Below are positions 24,069 to 34,523 of a stretch of DNA of 64,000 nucleotides, one piece after another. The position numbers were made by a program, and so were the translations under genes. This DNA comes from Zizania palustris (taxonomy: Eukaryota > Streptophyta > Magnoliopsida > Poales > Poaceae): contig JAAALK010000287.1 in NCBI GenBank assembly GCA_019279435.1, positions 30,566,162 to 30,630,161 of the forward strand, in the 5' to 3' direction. Positions within the stretch are counted from its first letter, which is position 1; each line of letters starts with the position of its first letter. Under the pieces are notes generated by a model. It made no database searches. It was not told the origin of the DNA and saw only the letters and a program-made list of their open reading frames with translations.

Positions 24069-25483
24069 AAACTCGCGAACGGCTCAGCAAGCCCGTGGGG
24101 GACTCTCGTCGAGGCCCAATACGAAACACGGGTAACTAGCGAAAAGACGCAGCCAGCGAGGAGCGAGCACCAGCTCCGAACTCCGGTGGCCACGCCGGCG
24201 GCCACTGCCAACTCCATGTCTTCCCCTCCGCAGCAGCTGTCCACGGGAGCTCCGTTCTCCCAGCCCCCCGCCACTGCCGGCACAGTCAAGACGGAGGCAT
24301 GGTGTTGATGTCAAAGTTGGTTCCTCTACATCTCAGCCTGGGGCATCAGCATGATGCAATCCTGTGATCAGTTGCTGTACGAATGGTGTCTGATTGATTT
24401 CTTTGCATGTGCAAGTCTGTATTATTATTCCTAGGTTTGCATCAGAAGCCTTTAGATGTCAGAATTGGAGAAGAGCATCAAGCCTATGCTTACTGGATGA
24501 CACGCAACTCGTTACCACGACATAAACATCTTAGTTATGACTCCCTCAGTGAAGGGATCCTCTCAATCTGGGAAGGTAGAGTGGGATCAAACATTTTCTG
24601 GATTCTATTTAGTTTTTAAAAAAGTATTAAATCTTTTCAAAAAAAGTATATATAAAAAGATTATAATACTCTTCAGGATGGGTGAGTATGGATTAGGAGT
24701 AGTTGGGTAGATGGATGGAGGAATGAGTAATAAAATGGATATTTTATAGTTAAAAATTATCGAACAAATTTTGAACTCACAAAAGTGTTATCATAGGATG
24801 ATAGTTTTTTTAAGCACGGAGTAGTAGGGGATTTTTTATTTGCACTTTTACCCTATATAATTTCTGATGGATTTTGTATTGTTACTTCAGATGAGATATG
24901 ATCCTTAGATCCAATTACCAATACACTGGGTGGTAGGGTAAAAACAAAATCTTTAGGGCAAAAACATGGGAGCGAGATACATAGATAACACCAGACTTAA
25001 GAGCCCAGAATGAAAATCGTCCACCACAAGCCCACAAAAGGAGAGAAGTGTAGTAGATTAGACAAGTACACATGATGCATTTTCGAAAAGTGTGCAGCAG
25101 GCTATTGCAATCACCAGACACCAGGTGATGATTGGTGAAAGGAAACGAATCGTACTTGTTAATCCACGGGAGATACATTACATATTGGTATATTATCTCG
25201 AGCAAACATAGAAGGCTCGAAAATGGGATCGATCAACGAGTAAAAGCCGTAAGCAACTTATCCTAATTTCTTTGTTGCCCAGTGTCAGATTAATCTGGGC
25301 CTTCCAAGTGACGATGGGTGTAAAATTCTAAGCTGAGAGCATCTTCCTCTACTTATTTGGACCGGAAAAAAAGAAGGCAAAATGTGGCCAGAAAATTCGA
25401 GTTTATGCTCAGTTATTAAAATCAACGATGCCCAGACCCCAGAAGGGTTTAAAAAAAGTAGCCGTACGTGTAGGCGTGCAGCT
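24069..25483. other. Intergenic region between U2 copy 1 and citrate synthase
   Basis: No complete gene found. A GC-rich stretch at 24170-24310 has exon-like composition: one frame reads MSSPPQQLSTGAPFSQPPA and, after a frame change, VDVKVGSSTSQPGASA then stop. It may be a broken or retrocopied gene fragment, with no identity. The rest is AT-rich, and the right end includes the citrate synthase 3'UTR. Confidence 0.45.
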
Positions 25484-28400
25484 TCAAGCAGCAGCAGCCT
25501 TTCTGCAGTAGTTTTCCAGCCACTCCATGGTGACACTCTTCGGTCTTTCGAGCGGCAGGCCAAGAGCACGGTCCCAAATGAGCTGCCGTCACAAATAAGA
25601 GTGTCATCGCTGGTTGAAGATCCCAAGAAAGAGGTAGAGAGTTGTAGGTAAGAGATCAGATGTACCTGAGATCCTATCCCTATGCTCCTTGAAACTCCGA
25701 ACAGAACGGTGAAATACCTATGCAATTAGACAGGCTTTTTGTAAGAACCGCCATCGTAAGTTCAAGATTAGATTAGTTAGGCCCTTATAGACAGGTTTGT
25801 CTTATTTATAAGCTAGTTTAAGCTTAACAGTTCAACTAAGCTACTGTCAAAAAAGTTCTCAGAAGTTTGCTATCTTTTGCTCGAAGCTGCTTCTAAAATC
25901 TGAGCTTATTGTCTGTGTAATATAGTAAAAATAATGTATTACCCCTGAACTTGTTTTATTTAGTGTTTAATTGATAATACCATTATTTAGCACATTTTTG
26001 TTCATTAGGTGACATAGAAATACAAATAAGCTCAAGAAACCTTAAAATGGGGGCTTTTTCTACCAACAGAAATAGAAATGGGCTTATGACTTGTTTTGAC
26101 ATTAAGTTTTAGTTTCTAGACAGCTTATGATTTTTTAGAACCATAAACTATTTAGAAGGGGGCTTTAATCAGTTATTGAAGCAAGACAGATACATACCGA
26201 GCTTCAGATAATCCAAAGTGGTTCAGCAGAACTCCACTGTGAGCATCAACATTAGGCCATGGGTTTTTGACCTGAAAATATGGATGATGTTCTTACTTCG
26301 TAGCTGATAAGATGGGAAGTACAGGAGCAGTATCATGATCAGCCTAGTAAGTAGCAATTACCTTGCCAAGCTCAGTGAGGATCGGAGGCACAACTTCGTA
26401 CAACTTGGAGACCTGAAAGAAGATATGGATTTAAATTCCATCGAGATAATTGGACTGAAGAGAGCATGCAGCTGGATGGACATGTTAGACTAACCAGTTG
26501 GAAAAGTGGATCCTCAGGCAAGTACTTCAAAGCAAACTCCCTCTGACATGAATAACGTGGATCGGTCTTACGTAGAACTCCATGACCAAAGCCAGGAACA
26601 ACCTACCAATGAATGTAAAGGCGTATGCAGATAATTAGAGATAGAGTGTTTGTGCAACCAGCTCAAGAGAACAAATCCAATATAACACAACTAACTTAAA
26701 TCCACTGGTTAGCAATGAGCTTTCAGAAAATTGGGTTTCACATTTCAAACTCCCGTGAAAAAAATTGCCGTCAAAACATGAAGCACTCCCTCGGCAAATA
26801 GAAATAACACTGAGGTAAGATACCTTTCCACTTTTTAGTGTCTTCCACACATATTCTTTGAGTTGATCAGTTGTAATTTTACTACCAGTCTCGTCCATTA
26901 CAGATTTGATCCACAACAACACTTCCTGCAATGGTGACTATGGTCAGTTCACATACACTAAAACATCAATTTAAAAATGAAAGAAATATATTTCTTCTTT
27001 GAAAGAAGATCTGTGGCATATGTTGAGTAAATAGGCACAGTGAATCCTTGTTTGTGGCAGACATGATCCAGTGCAACAAACTGAGCATACCTGATTAGCC
27101 AGGCCATGCAATGGTCCAGCTAAACCATTCAGCGCCGCTGCAAAACAAAGATAAGGATCTGACAGAGCACTTCCAACCTGCAATAGAACGAATATCATGA
27201 GTGCCAGATGATGTGGCCAATGCCGATAGATGAGTCATGAGAGACATAGGAAATCGGCAACAAAAGGCAAAAGTAGCAATGCACAAGGATGGTGCAACAG
27301 CGACCAGTAATACACTGATACCTTGGCTGGTTTAGAACAATGGTAGCAACACTAAAAGAAAAATCAACATTGCAACCAAAGAAACAATTATTACCAGATG
27401 CCCAGTATGAGCACTGACATTTCCACCTTCATGATCACTGGAAGAAACCATGTGGAAGTATGAGGGAAAAGAACCCAAACCAATCCTTTAGAAACAAATA
27501 TAGAAATTAAAACAAGGATGGAATAAATTACGTGTGGATTGTTATATACAGTCGCATCAACTCAAGCATTTTGGGATCATCAAACCCAAGCATGTGTGAA
27601 AAATTTGCTGCGTAGTCCAGTGCATTATCAGCTGCTATAGTTTTCCCATCCTTGAAAATCCTTCAGATAATCAGAAAATAGGATTATTGCTACTGCAGTT
27701 AAAAAATCTTCCAGATTTCCTGTGTAATTAAAGATGGTGAATGCATTGAAACAAAAGTTACCTCCGGTAAACATATGAAGCCACTGGTGGAAGCCGAGCT
27801 ATCAAATTTAAGCAATCTTCATAGGTAGGCTCCCAGAACCTTTTAAAACAGCAACATAGCAGTAAATGACATGAAAAAACACCATTGAACAATCAATGCA
27901 ATTTTGGAGGCAGTATAGATCCCAGGCATACTTCGATTTTGGCATTCCTTTGTCATAAGCCTTTTGAAATTCGCTCTCAACCTGAAAATAAGAGTAAAAA
28001 TAGAAAAGCTAAATTAACTAACAGTGGAGGCGCTAGAAAGATTTATAAACAGCAGACAAATACAGGAGAAGGAAGGGTCCCTTTCCCCTAAAAGATTGTA
28101 ATGGGCTTGCAAGCCAATGGAAAACCTAGCCACTCAAATGAAGATGAAACAAGATTGGGTTTCAACTCTAGCCTACCCCAACTTACTTAGGATTGAAAGG
28201 CTTTGAAGAAAAGAAATGTGATGATTTTATTAATGGGTTTTTAAAATTATTTCTACCGACACCATCTCCGAACTAAATATACCTTCAAACAAGTGGAAAC
28301 AGAATATGTTTATTTCAGATGACTGATATGCTACAAAATTAAGAAACAAGAAAAAATAATAAGGGTTTACCTGAAGTGCCATCACTCCTGTGGTAAACTG

Positions 28401-31186
28401 TGTCATCGGATGAGCAGTTACAGGGAGAGCATCTATTGCCTTATACACATGACCTGCATACATGTCAAATACTCAAATGTCAACAAATTAGAGTCAACTA
28501 GGCAAGTCGGTAACATTTTGTATGTTTACGGAAGTCCAAATTTGTAGTGTAATACTCTCTACTGCATATTTTCTGAAGATTGAATACACAACAAACTTAA
28601 ATCAATTTATCAAAGATTAATACTGGAATAAGCTATATCATTATCACAGGCAGGATTAAGAAAATTCAAGTTACTCTATCTGCAGAGGACACAAAAAGTC
28701 ACAATGGAGAACATCAATTGAACTGTCCCAAAAGTATTTCCTATGGCTGCCTTTCAAATTTCAACGACATGTAGAACATAAGCTTAAGTTAGCAGCAACT
28801 CATATGCTCAGGCATTTGAAAAGGTTACCTTAAAGCTAACAGATTCCTATCAGAATGCACAATGTAGTAGCTTCAGAGTTTTTTCAAACTAATCAACTAA
28901 AGAGCTACCTAGGGGAACATAAACTACAAGAAGCTTGGTATGCTTTATGCGTACTTACGGAACAAAACTTCATAGGAAAAAAATCCATAATATCTGAATT
29001 TATTTGTGGTTATATTTGAACTGTTTGGAAATGCAAAATAAGATAATGATGTGTCTGGTTTTTTACTAATTGAGCAAACAGCAATGCAATAAACCAGAAA
29101 AAACAATAGATAACCTGGAACACTCGAACGGCTAAGCAATTCCTTTGATAGAGCATCGACTTGCTCTTTGGTTGGCACCTGAAACAAACAAATACCTATC
29201 AGTCCACAGTCCACACTAATAGCTAAATGCTTAAAACTGACAAATATAAGAACAGGAAAATCGATATTACAAGAAAAACATAAAAGTAAACAAGAAACTT
29301 GCATTCCCTATTGAATAAACAACAAAATGTTATCCTGCTTCTGGAAGGCAAGGAACTTTATTGACAGAGCACCAAACTACTTCAAGAAGGGTTCCATAAG
29401 AAAGGCAGAAAACAAACCTTTCCAGTCAAAAGAAGCCAAAGGAGACCCTCAGGCAAAGGTTCCCCGTCTTTAACTGCTGTTGGCAGTACTTTTTGGCACT
29501 CCGGAATCGAGAGACCCCTAAAACGAATACCCTGGATAGAAAAGAGGTCTAGATTTACATCCAACAGCAAGATGTAGAGTGATGCACATTTAAAGTTGGC
29601 AACATGAGATTTAATTACTCTCATAAAATCTGCAGCATATCATCATCCCAAAAGATAAAAGAATCATGCTCTTGTAATGTAATGAAGCACATTCCTATAT
29701 AATGACTTCAGTTACTTAGACTATTTAGTCCCTGGATCTCTTTTAAATCAATGTGATAGTGTTACAGTTCATTATGGAACTTGATTACAATTGACAAATA
29801 TAGACAAGCATTGCACTGTTATTCCTGTGCACTGAACAATCATGCTCAACTGTTATTAGTATAGAAGCTTGGAAATTCATGACAATATGGTGATTCTAGA
29901 GTATGCTCGACTGTTTTCATCTATTGCACATGTCAATATATACATAGAACAAATATGCAATTTTGCCCTTGTATTATGCTATCATAACCATAGTCTACAA
30001 GGATACCTCCTCCGGGTCAAGCAGCGATGTTTCCCAAAGCATTCCAGTCATCCCTCTCATCCCGCCAAGGACCTGGAGAAACATTATTAAATATTTTAGC
30101 CCAATCAACTAAGGACACCCTTGAAAAGCAACTGAGTTATCCACTTATCCTTAGATAATCGATATGAAATGCATACCATATCAACAGTTATGTTTCCAAG
30201 CTGAACCTTTCCATGCTCCGATTTAAGTTTCTTTAAGCGATCCTATAACAAAATGGTAGAGTGAATTGAGCTTTGAAGTGCTGATATTTGATAGGAAATC
30301 AGTACTCTTGGATGGTTGTGACAGTGCAAGGTACTCATATATGGAGTTTATGTGAACTGGTGAAGTAATTTTATATTAACTATAAAGACTCATAAAGATA
30401 GGTGATTTGAGCAAGGAACTAGTTGCAAGTAGGTTCTACTCCAAAACTGATTCTGAAAATTGTATCGCTAGGCAGTAGGCACAAATTGTGAGTATCGCTA
30501 GGCACAAAATAAACTTGGGAACAAAACAATAACCTGATAGGCCAATCTTTTAATGCATTTCAATTAGGCCAGAGCACGGGCTAGTGCTGCTCAAAATATA
30601 CAAAGCATTCGATACTACGTTCATGTATCATTTGCTTCTATGTCCCAACACAGTGCTTGCAAGAAAGAGCAACCCACAACATTTGGAGGTTGCAAATAAG
30701 CAAGGCCTCACACAGTACATAAGCTAAAGTGAAAAGAAAAGATAGTGCTAAGGAGTAACAAACCTGCTGCTCGGGAATCAATTCCTGCAGCTGGGATCTC
30801 AAATCCTGCATAATATTTAGAAACACAATCAACATCTTTTTCAAAGCACACTTCCAAGTTTCCAACCTAGCCCAGAAAGTACATAGTAGCTAGCGCCTGC
30901 CAAGTTTCAACCACACACAATTATATCTATAGTTTAGCATGAATAAACAAAATTTTGTCTTACAAGATCAGATGCGCTCTGCATCTGCAGCCATCTCACG
31001 CCACCAAGCGTGGTGGCCTCCTGTGCCTGCCAACACAAGCAAGGAAAAATTTCAGCAATCCACAAATGGGACGCCACACCCGACATACAAGCGCATCGCC
31101 ACACAAAAATGCGACATGGGAGATGGATCACTCACCACACGGGATCGCAGCCTCGACGCCACGGTCAGGCCCCGGAAGAACGCCAT
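25484..31186 (-). CDS. CS: Mitochondrial citrate synthase
   Basis: Condenses acetyl-CoA and oxaloacetate to citrate in the mitochondrial matrix, the entry step of the TCA cycle. Nineteen minus-strand exons: 31186-31136, 31020-30964, 30805-30764, 30242-30177, 30072-30007, 29531-29418, 29178-29115, 28453-28371, 27981-27932, 27839-27762, 27660-27532, 27437-27395, 27177-27091, 26925-26824, 26602-26495, 26412-26362, 26271-26198, 25717-25666, 25582-25484. Phase holds throughout and gives 471 aa, as in plant CSY4-type enzymes. The N-terminus MAFFRGLTVASRLRSRV is Arg-rich without acidic residues, a mitochondrial presequence. Catalytic residues are His305 (GPLHG), His351 (PGFGHG) and Asp406 (NVDAHSG), each offset by 31 from pig His274, His320 and Asp375. 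HTDHEGGNVSAHTGHL is intact. A leader intron is likely (donor near 31552). All catalytic features are present. Confidence 0.97.
28070..28205. repeat. SINE-like 3' tail in citrate synthase intron 8
   Basis: The segment GGGTTTCAACTCTAGCCTACC...AACTTACTTAGGATT...AAAGGCTTTG near 28147-28205 matches a tail found again at 54508-54560 in TBCCD1. Such a tail, ending in GGCTTTG and often (GTT)n, is typical of grass SINE-type retroposons. The 5' part with Pol III boxes is not clear here, so it is probably truncated. Confidence 0.5.
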
Positions 31187-31219
31187 CGCCGCAGCACGCG
31201 GCTACCGCGCGGCTGCTTA

Positions 31220-31670
31220 AACAAACACAAACAAACGATTTCGTCAGACCCTAAGGCATCACCAAAATCAATCAAAATCCCGCAACGCCAACAACAGCGA
31301 GCATGCGCAAGGCAGCAAACTAGAACGATCCACAATTCCCAACCCACAGACAAAAATCCAAAACCTAAGGGAAAAAAAAGGCACCTAATTTCTCAGCCCG
31401 TCCGCAGAAAACACCCCGGACCCGGGAATCCAAGTATCCAACAGCTACGGGGCCGCCGTCGCAGCGCGGCGAACGGGATCGGAGCCGAGAGGGATGAAAT
31501 GCCCAGCGATGCCAGGAACGGATTCGAGCAACCGATGAGGAGTTGAGGACTTACGCGTGCGCGGAAGAGTACACGAAGGCGGCGCGAATCGAACCGGAGC
31601 GACTGTTCAAAGAGCTCCGGGAGAGGAGGGGGAAGGCGACCTCGACGCGAACCAGCCAACAATCTGGGGT
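31220..31670 (-). other. 5' leader and leader intron of citrate synthase
   Basis: Reading leftward, a GC-rich exon ends at a good donor (ACGC|GTAAGT near 31552), and an acceptor-like TTTAAGCAG lies near 31214, just before the start codon at 31186. The large forward frame at 31010-31546 is antisense to this leader and to exons 1-2, and is not a gene. Confidence 0.6.
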
Positions 31671-31920
31671 GGTTGGCTTCCAGCTTCCTCCTCCCCTGTA
31701 ATAAATAAATAAATAACGATATTTTTCTCCGTTTGCTAATATTGGCGTGTCATGTTTGATTTTAAAACCATATTTTTATTTAATCAAATTATATAATATA
31801 ATATAAAAATGTATAATTGATTTAGTTGAGTTATTTGTTGTTATTTTGTTTTAAATATGCTTTTAAATTAGTATAAATAAACAAAATCAAAGTGGTGTAC
31901 ATTAATAAAATGGGAAAATT

Positions 31921-32569
31921 AATTATATATACCAGAGTTGATCGACGTTATACGATATATCCAAAATTCGTCAAAGCTCTATAATATATTCAAAGTTGAA
32001 CATCTAGGCTGATAATATATCTACAGGGTTTTTTTATAAAAAATCTTTTAAAAAGGTGACTTTACCCCTCCTTCACACATGTAAGCTAGAGGTGGTCTTG
32101 GCCAATCGCGAGGCGTCGGGGCAAAGGCTTCGACGCGTGGGGGTTTCGACGGTAGGGGCTTTCAGGTGGCAAGGGCTTCGACGCCGAGGGCTTCAATAAC
32201 GTCGTGTCAGGGCAATGGCTTTAAGCGAGAGTGGCGGCGGCGGGGCGGGGGCTTCGGACGGCGGGGACCTTCGGTGGCGGGGGGCAATAGCTTCGGCAAC
32301 ATCGGACGATAAGGGTGTCGGGCGGCATGACGGCGGTGGCAGTCTCTTGGGGATGGAGTCGTTCGTCGGCCTTCCGGTGATGGAAAATGAACAAATTTTT
32401 TGGAAACCGAAGGGGTACGGCATGTAAGGGCAAATAGGTCATTTCATGTCTAAGGATGTCGTCGATTTAATTTTTGTTACAAAACTCCCCTGTATACGAG
32501 ACATTTTATATAACCGATACAAACTTTAAACATATTATATAACGTCGATCAACTTTGGGGCATATAATC
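31921..32569. mobile_element. Fold-back element with GC-rich interior, Pack-MULE-like
   Basis: The outer about 42 bp at each end are inverse repeats sharing GTTGATCGACGTTATA, with weaker pairing further in. The interior (32090-32430) is strikingly GC-rich and built of imperfect GGCTTCGACG/GGGGCTTC repeats, unlike the AT-rich arms. Long-arm AT-rich termini around a GC-rich insert are the layout of Mutator-like elements that carry foreign DNA. I could not find a convincing 9-bp target duplication. The frame at 32215-32427 lies inside and resembles low-complexity GC sequence more than a gene. Confidence 0.55.
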
Positions 32570-32966
32570 AAATCACATGATCTTTTTCCCTTTTCACGCC
32601 TAGCCCCCTCCAAGTCTTCGTTTTACACTCACGTGTGGTCACACTAAACAAAATGGTCGCTAAAGTTAAATTTTGGTCAAATTGATTCCAAAAAAATGGG
32701 TTCATATTGCTCCCCGAATGAATTGGCTCACACGTGTTCGCAAATATGAAGGCAAACTAGCAAATGTTCAACCACGTCATTGTCAACAAATTAACTTGTA
32801 CTAATATATTTTTCAGCAGATGCAAATTAAAGCACGGGTAATAAACAAAATAAGTACACATTGGTATACTCTGATTTGAAGATAGATACAGGCACTGTTT
32901 AGTAGAAATTTAAACTTGAAATAAGTTTGGAATTCTCTATCTTGGAAAAGTTAACTCTATTATTTA

Positions 32967-33478
32967 GGGTGTGTTTGATTGAGTTGTTGATTCTGAAAAA
33001 AAATGTCGTAAGCTATGAACGGTAGAAAAACTGCTATGAGCTGTGAGGTATGGAAAAAGTGAAAATTGTTTGATTGGAGTAGTTGTGAATTTCTATTTTG
33101 ATAGTAAATATTTGTAATCCTCCTAATATTTGGTTGCACTTAATATAAACATTGACTTTTTAATGATGTGTATTTAAATCATTGTTGTAGTAAAAAACTA
33201 AAATAAAATTATTTATAACTAAAATGTATTTATGTTTTCCAACAATTATATATTAACTTTTATTCTTAGAAAACTATTTAGTTTTAAGTATTCTATATCA
33301 TCAGAGATGATATTTCATTAATGGCAACTGTGAGTAATTTCTATCAAAAAACTGAATACGAGAATTTGTGAAATGTACCCCAACTTTCTATTTACACTAC
33401 GAAAATCTATAGTTTCTGAAAAAACTAGATGTCTAAAAAACTTGTTTAGTTCACAAAAAAACCGGTTCAAACAAACCC
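32967..33478. mobile_element. Tourist MITE, family A copy 2
   Basis: The ends GGGTGTGTTTGATTGAG and TTCAAACAAACCC are inverse repeats with TTA immediately outside both (32964-32966, 33479-33481). Subterminal GCTATGAGCTGTGAGGT and GAAAAAGTGAAAATTGTTTGATTG parallel the element at 12570-13104. The copy is more diverged, so probably older. Confidence 0.75.
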
Positions 33479-33617
33479 TTACAGCTTCCGCCTTGCTCCG
33501 CAAGAAAGAGCAGATTTGAGATGAGACCAGCAAAAGAACTTCAAACAATTACCAACCCGTAATTTGCCTAAAGCCCAACTAACCAGCGCATGCGCAGCAA
33601 GGATGACTTCGGTTTTT

Positions 33618-33670
33618 AGTACCACCTCGCCGATTCTGACTGGTAGGAGGCGAATGGGCAGGTATAAGAA
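33618..33670 (+). promoter_or_regulatory. U2 copy 2 promoter: USE and TATA
   Basis: AGTACCACCTCG (33618-33629) is identical to the USE of copy 1. GGTATAAGAA (33661-33670) is the TATA box, about 30 bp before the RNA start. The block between them (GTAGGAGGCGAATGGGCA) is close to that of copy 1. An AAGCCCA further upstream (near 33571) fits the monocot-specific promoter element RGCCCR. The promoter therefore looks intact. Confidence 0.8.
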
Positions 33671-33695
33671 GCGGCACAGGGCAACAGATCAACTC

Positions 33696-33894
33696 ATACC
33701 TTTCTCCGCCTTTTGGCTAAGATCAAGTGTAGTATATGTTCTTATCAGTTTAATATCTGATATGTGGGCCATGGGCCCACTTCGATATTAAATCAATTTG
33801 TCTTGGGTGATGGCCCACCACAGTGGCTTGCCACTGGGGCCCACACGTGTCGACCTGGCCTTGCACTGTTGCCTTGTCCCGGAGCGGCCCAACC
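33696..33894 (+). ncRNA. U2: U2 spliceosomal snRNA, copy 2 (divergent variant)
   Basis: Begins ATACCTTTCTCCGCC and shows TTTTGGCTAAGATCAAG, GTGTAGTATATGTTC, stem IIa (TCTGATATGTGGGCC), AATTTGTCTTGG at the Sm position, and CGACCTGGCCTTGCAC near the 3' stem. Compared with copy 1 it differs in helix I (CTCCGCC for CTCGGCC), next to the branch-pairing site (GTATATG for GTATCTG), at the Sm site (AATTTGT for AATTTTT) and at many positions in stem III, where pairing is weakened. The promoter is conserved. It is either a variant U2 or an early pseudogene, and sequence alone cannot decide. Confidence 0.85.
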
Positions 33895-34500
33895 AATTCT
33901 TAAAAGAAATTTTGAAAATCGATATTTAAATTAGGTTATATTTGATTGTTTTGCTTCTTAGGTCTTGTCATGATAATTTTTGTACAAAAATGTACTTTCA
34001 CAGTTTTCGTATAACATTTAAAGCCACCTCTGTAATATGTATTTTTAGAGAATCAAATTAATTTAATTTCTGTGAAATTCCTATAAATTCTGGAGATTCA
34101 AATGGAGTTTTAATATATAATTTTGATAGAAACAAATTTATTTCCGTCAAATTCCGATAAAATCCACAAATCAAAATGGATTTTACAAAAGGGGGAGCCT
34201 CCTTTGTAATATAGAACTTTGAGAGAATTAAATTAGTTTCTGTAAAATTCCTATAAAATTCAAAGATTCAAATTATTCAATTGGAGTTTTAAAAAGAGGG
34301 GAGAAGTTCAGACGGATTGGTGGGTCACGGCGTGTAAGCAGAAGCCCGCTTAAGCCCATCACCTGCCTGCGCATCCGCCACGCCACATCGCCTCTCGCTT
34401 CTCGCCTCTCGCCTCTCGCCTCTGCGAGCCTCCCGTTCCGCCCTTCCGCCGTCTCTGCTCCGCCGCCGCGACGCGCAAAACCCTAGCCGAGCTCCGGCGG
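33895..34500. other. Intergenic region between U2 copy 2 and the CCCH/KH gene
   Basis: AT-rich DNA with loosely repeated GATTCAAATGGAGTTTTA and TTTCTGTAAAATTCCTATAAA motifs between 34050 and 34300 (a degenerate tandem array), then the GC-rich promoter and leader of the next gene with a CTCGCCTCTCGC pyrimidine-rich repeat at 34390-34425. No gene seen. Confidence 0.6.
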
Positions 34501-34523
34501 CGGCGCGCGCGGCCGGACGAGCC

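Noticed and set aside
31010..31546. 178-codon plus-strand frame
   Set aside because: It runs antisense over citrate synthase exons 1-2 and leader. The composition is low-complexity and no domain is seen.
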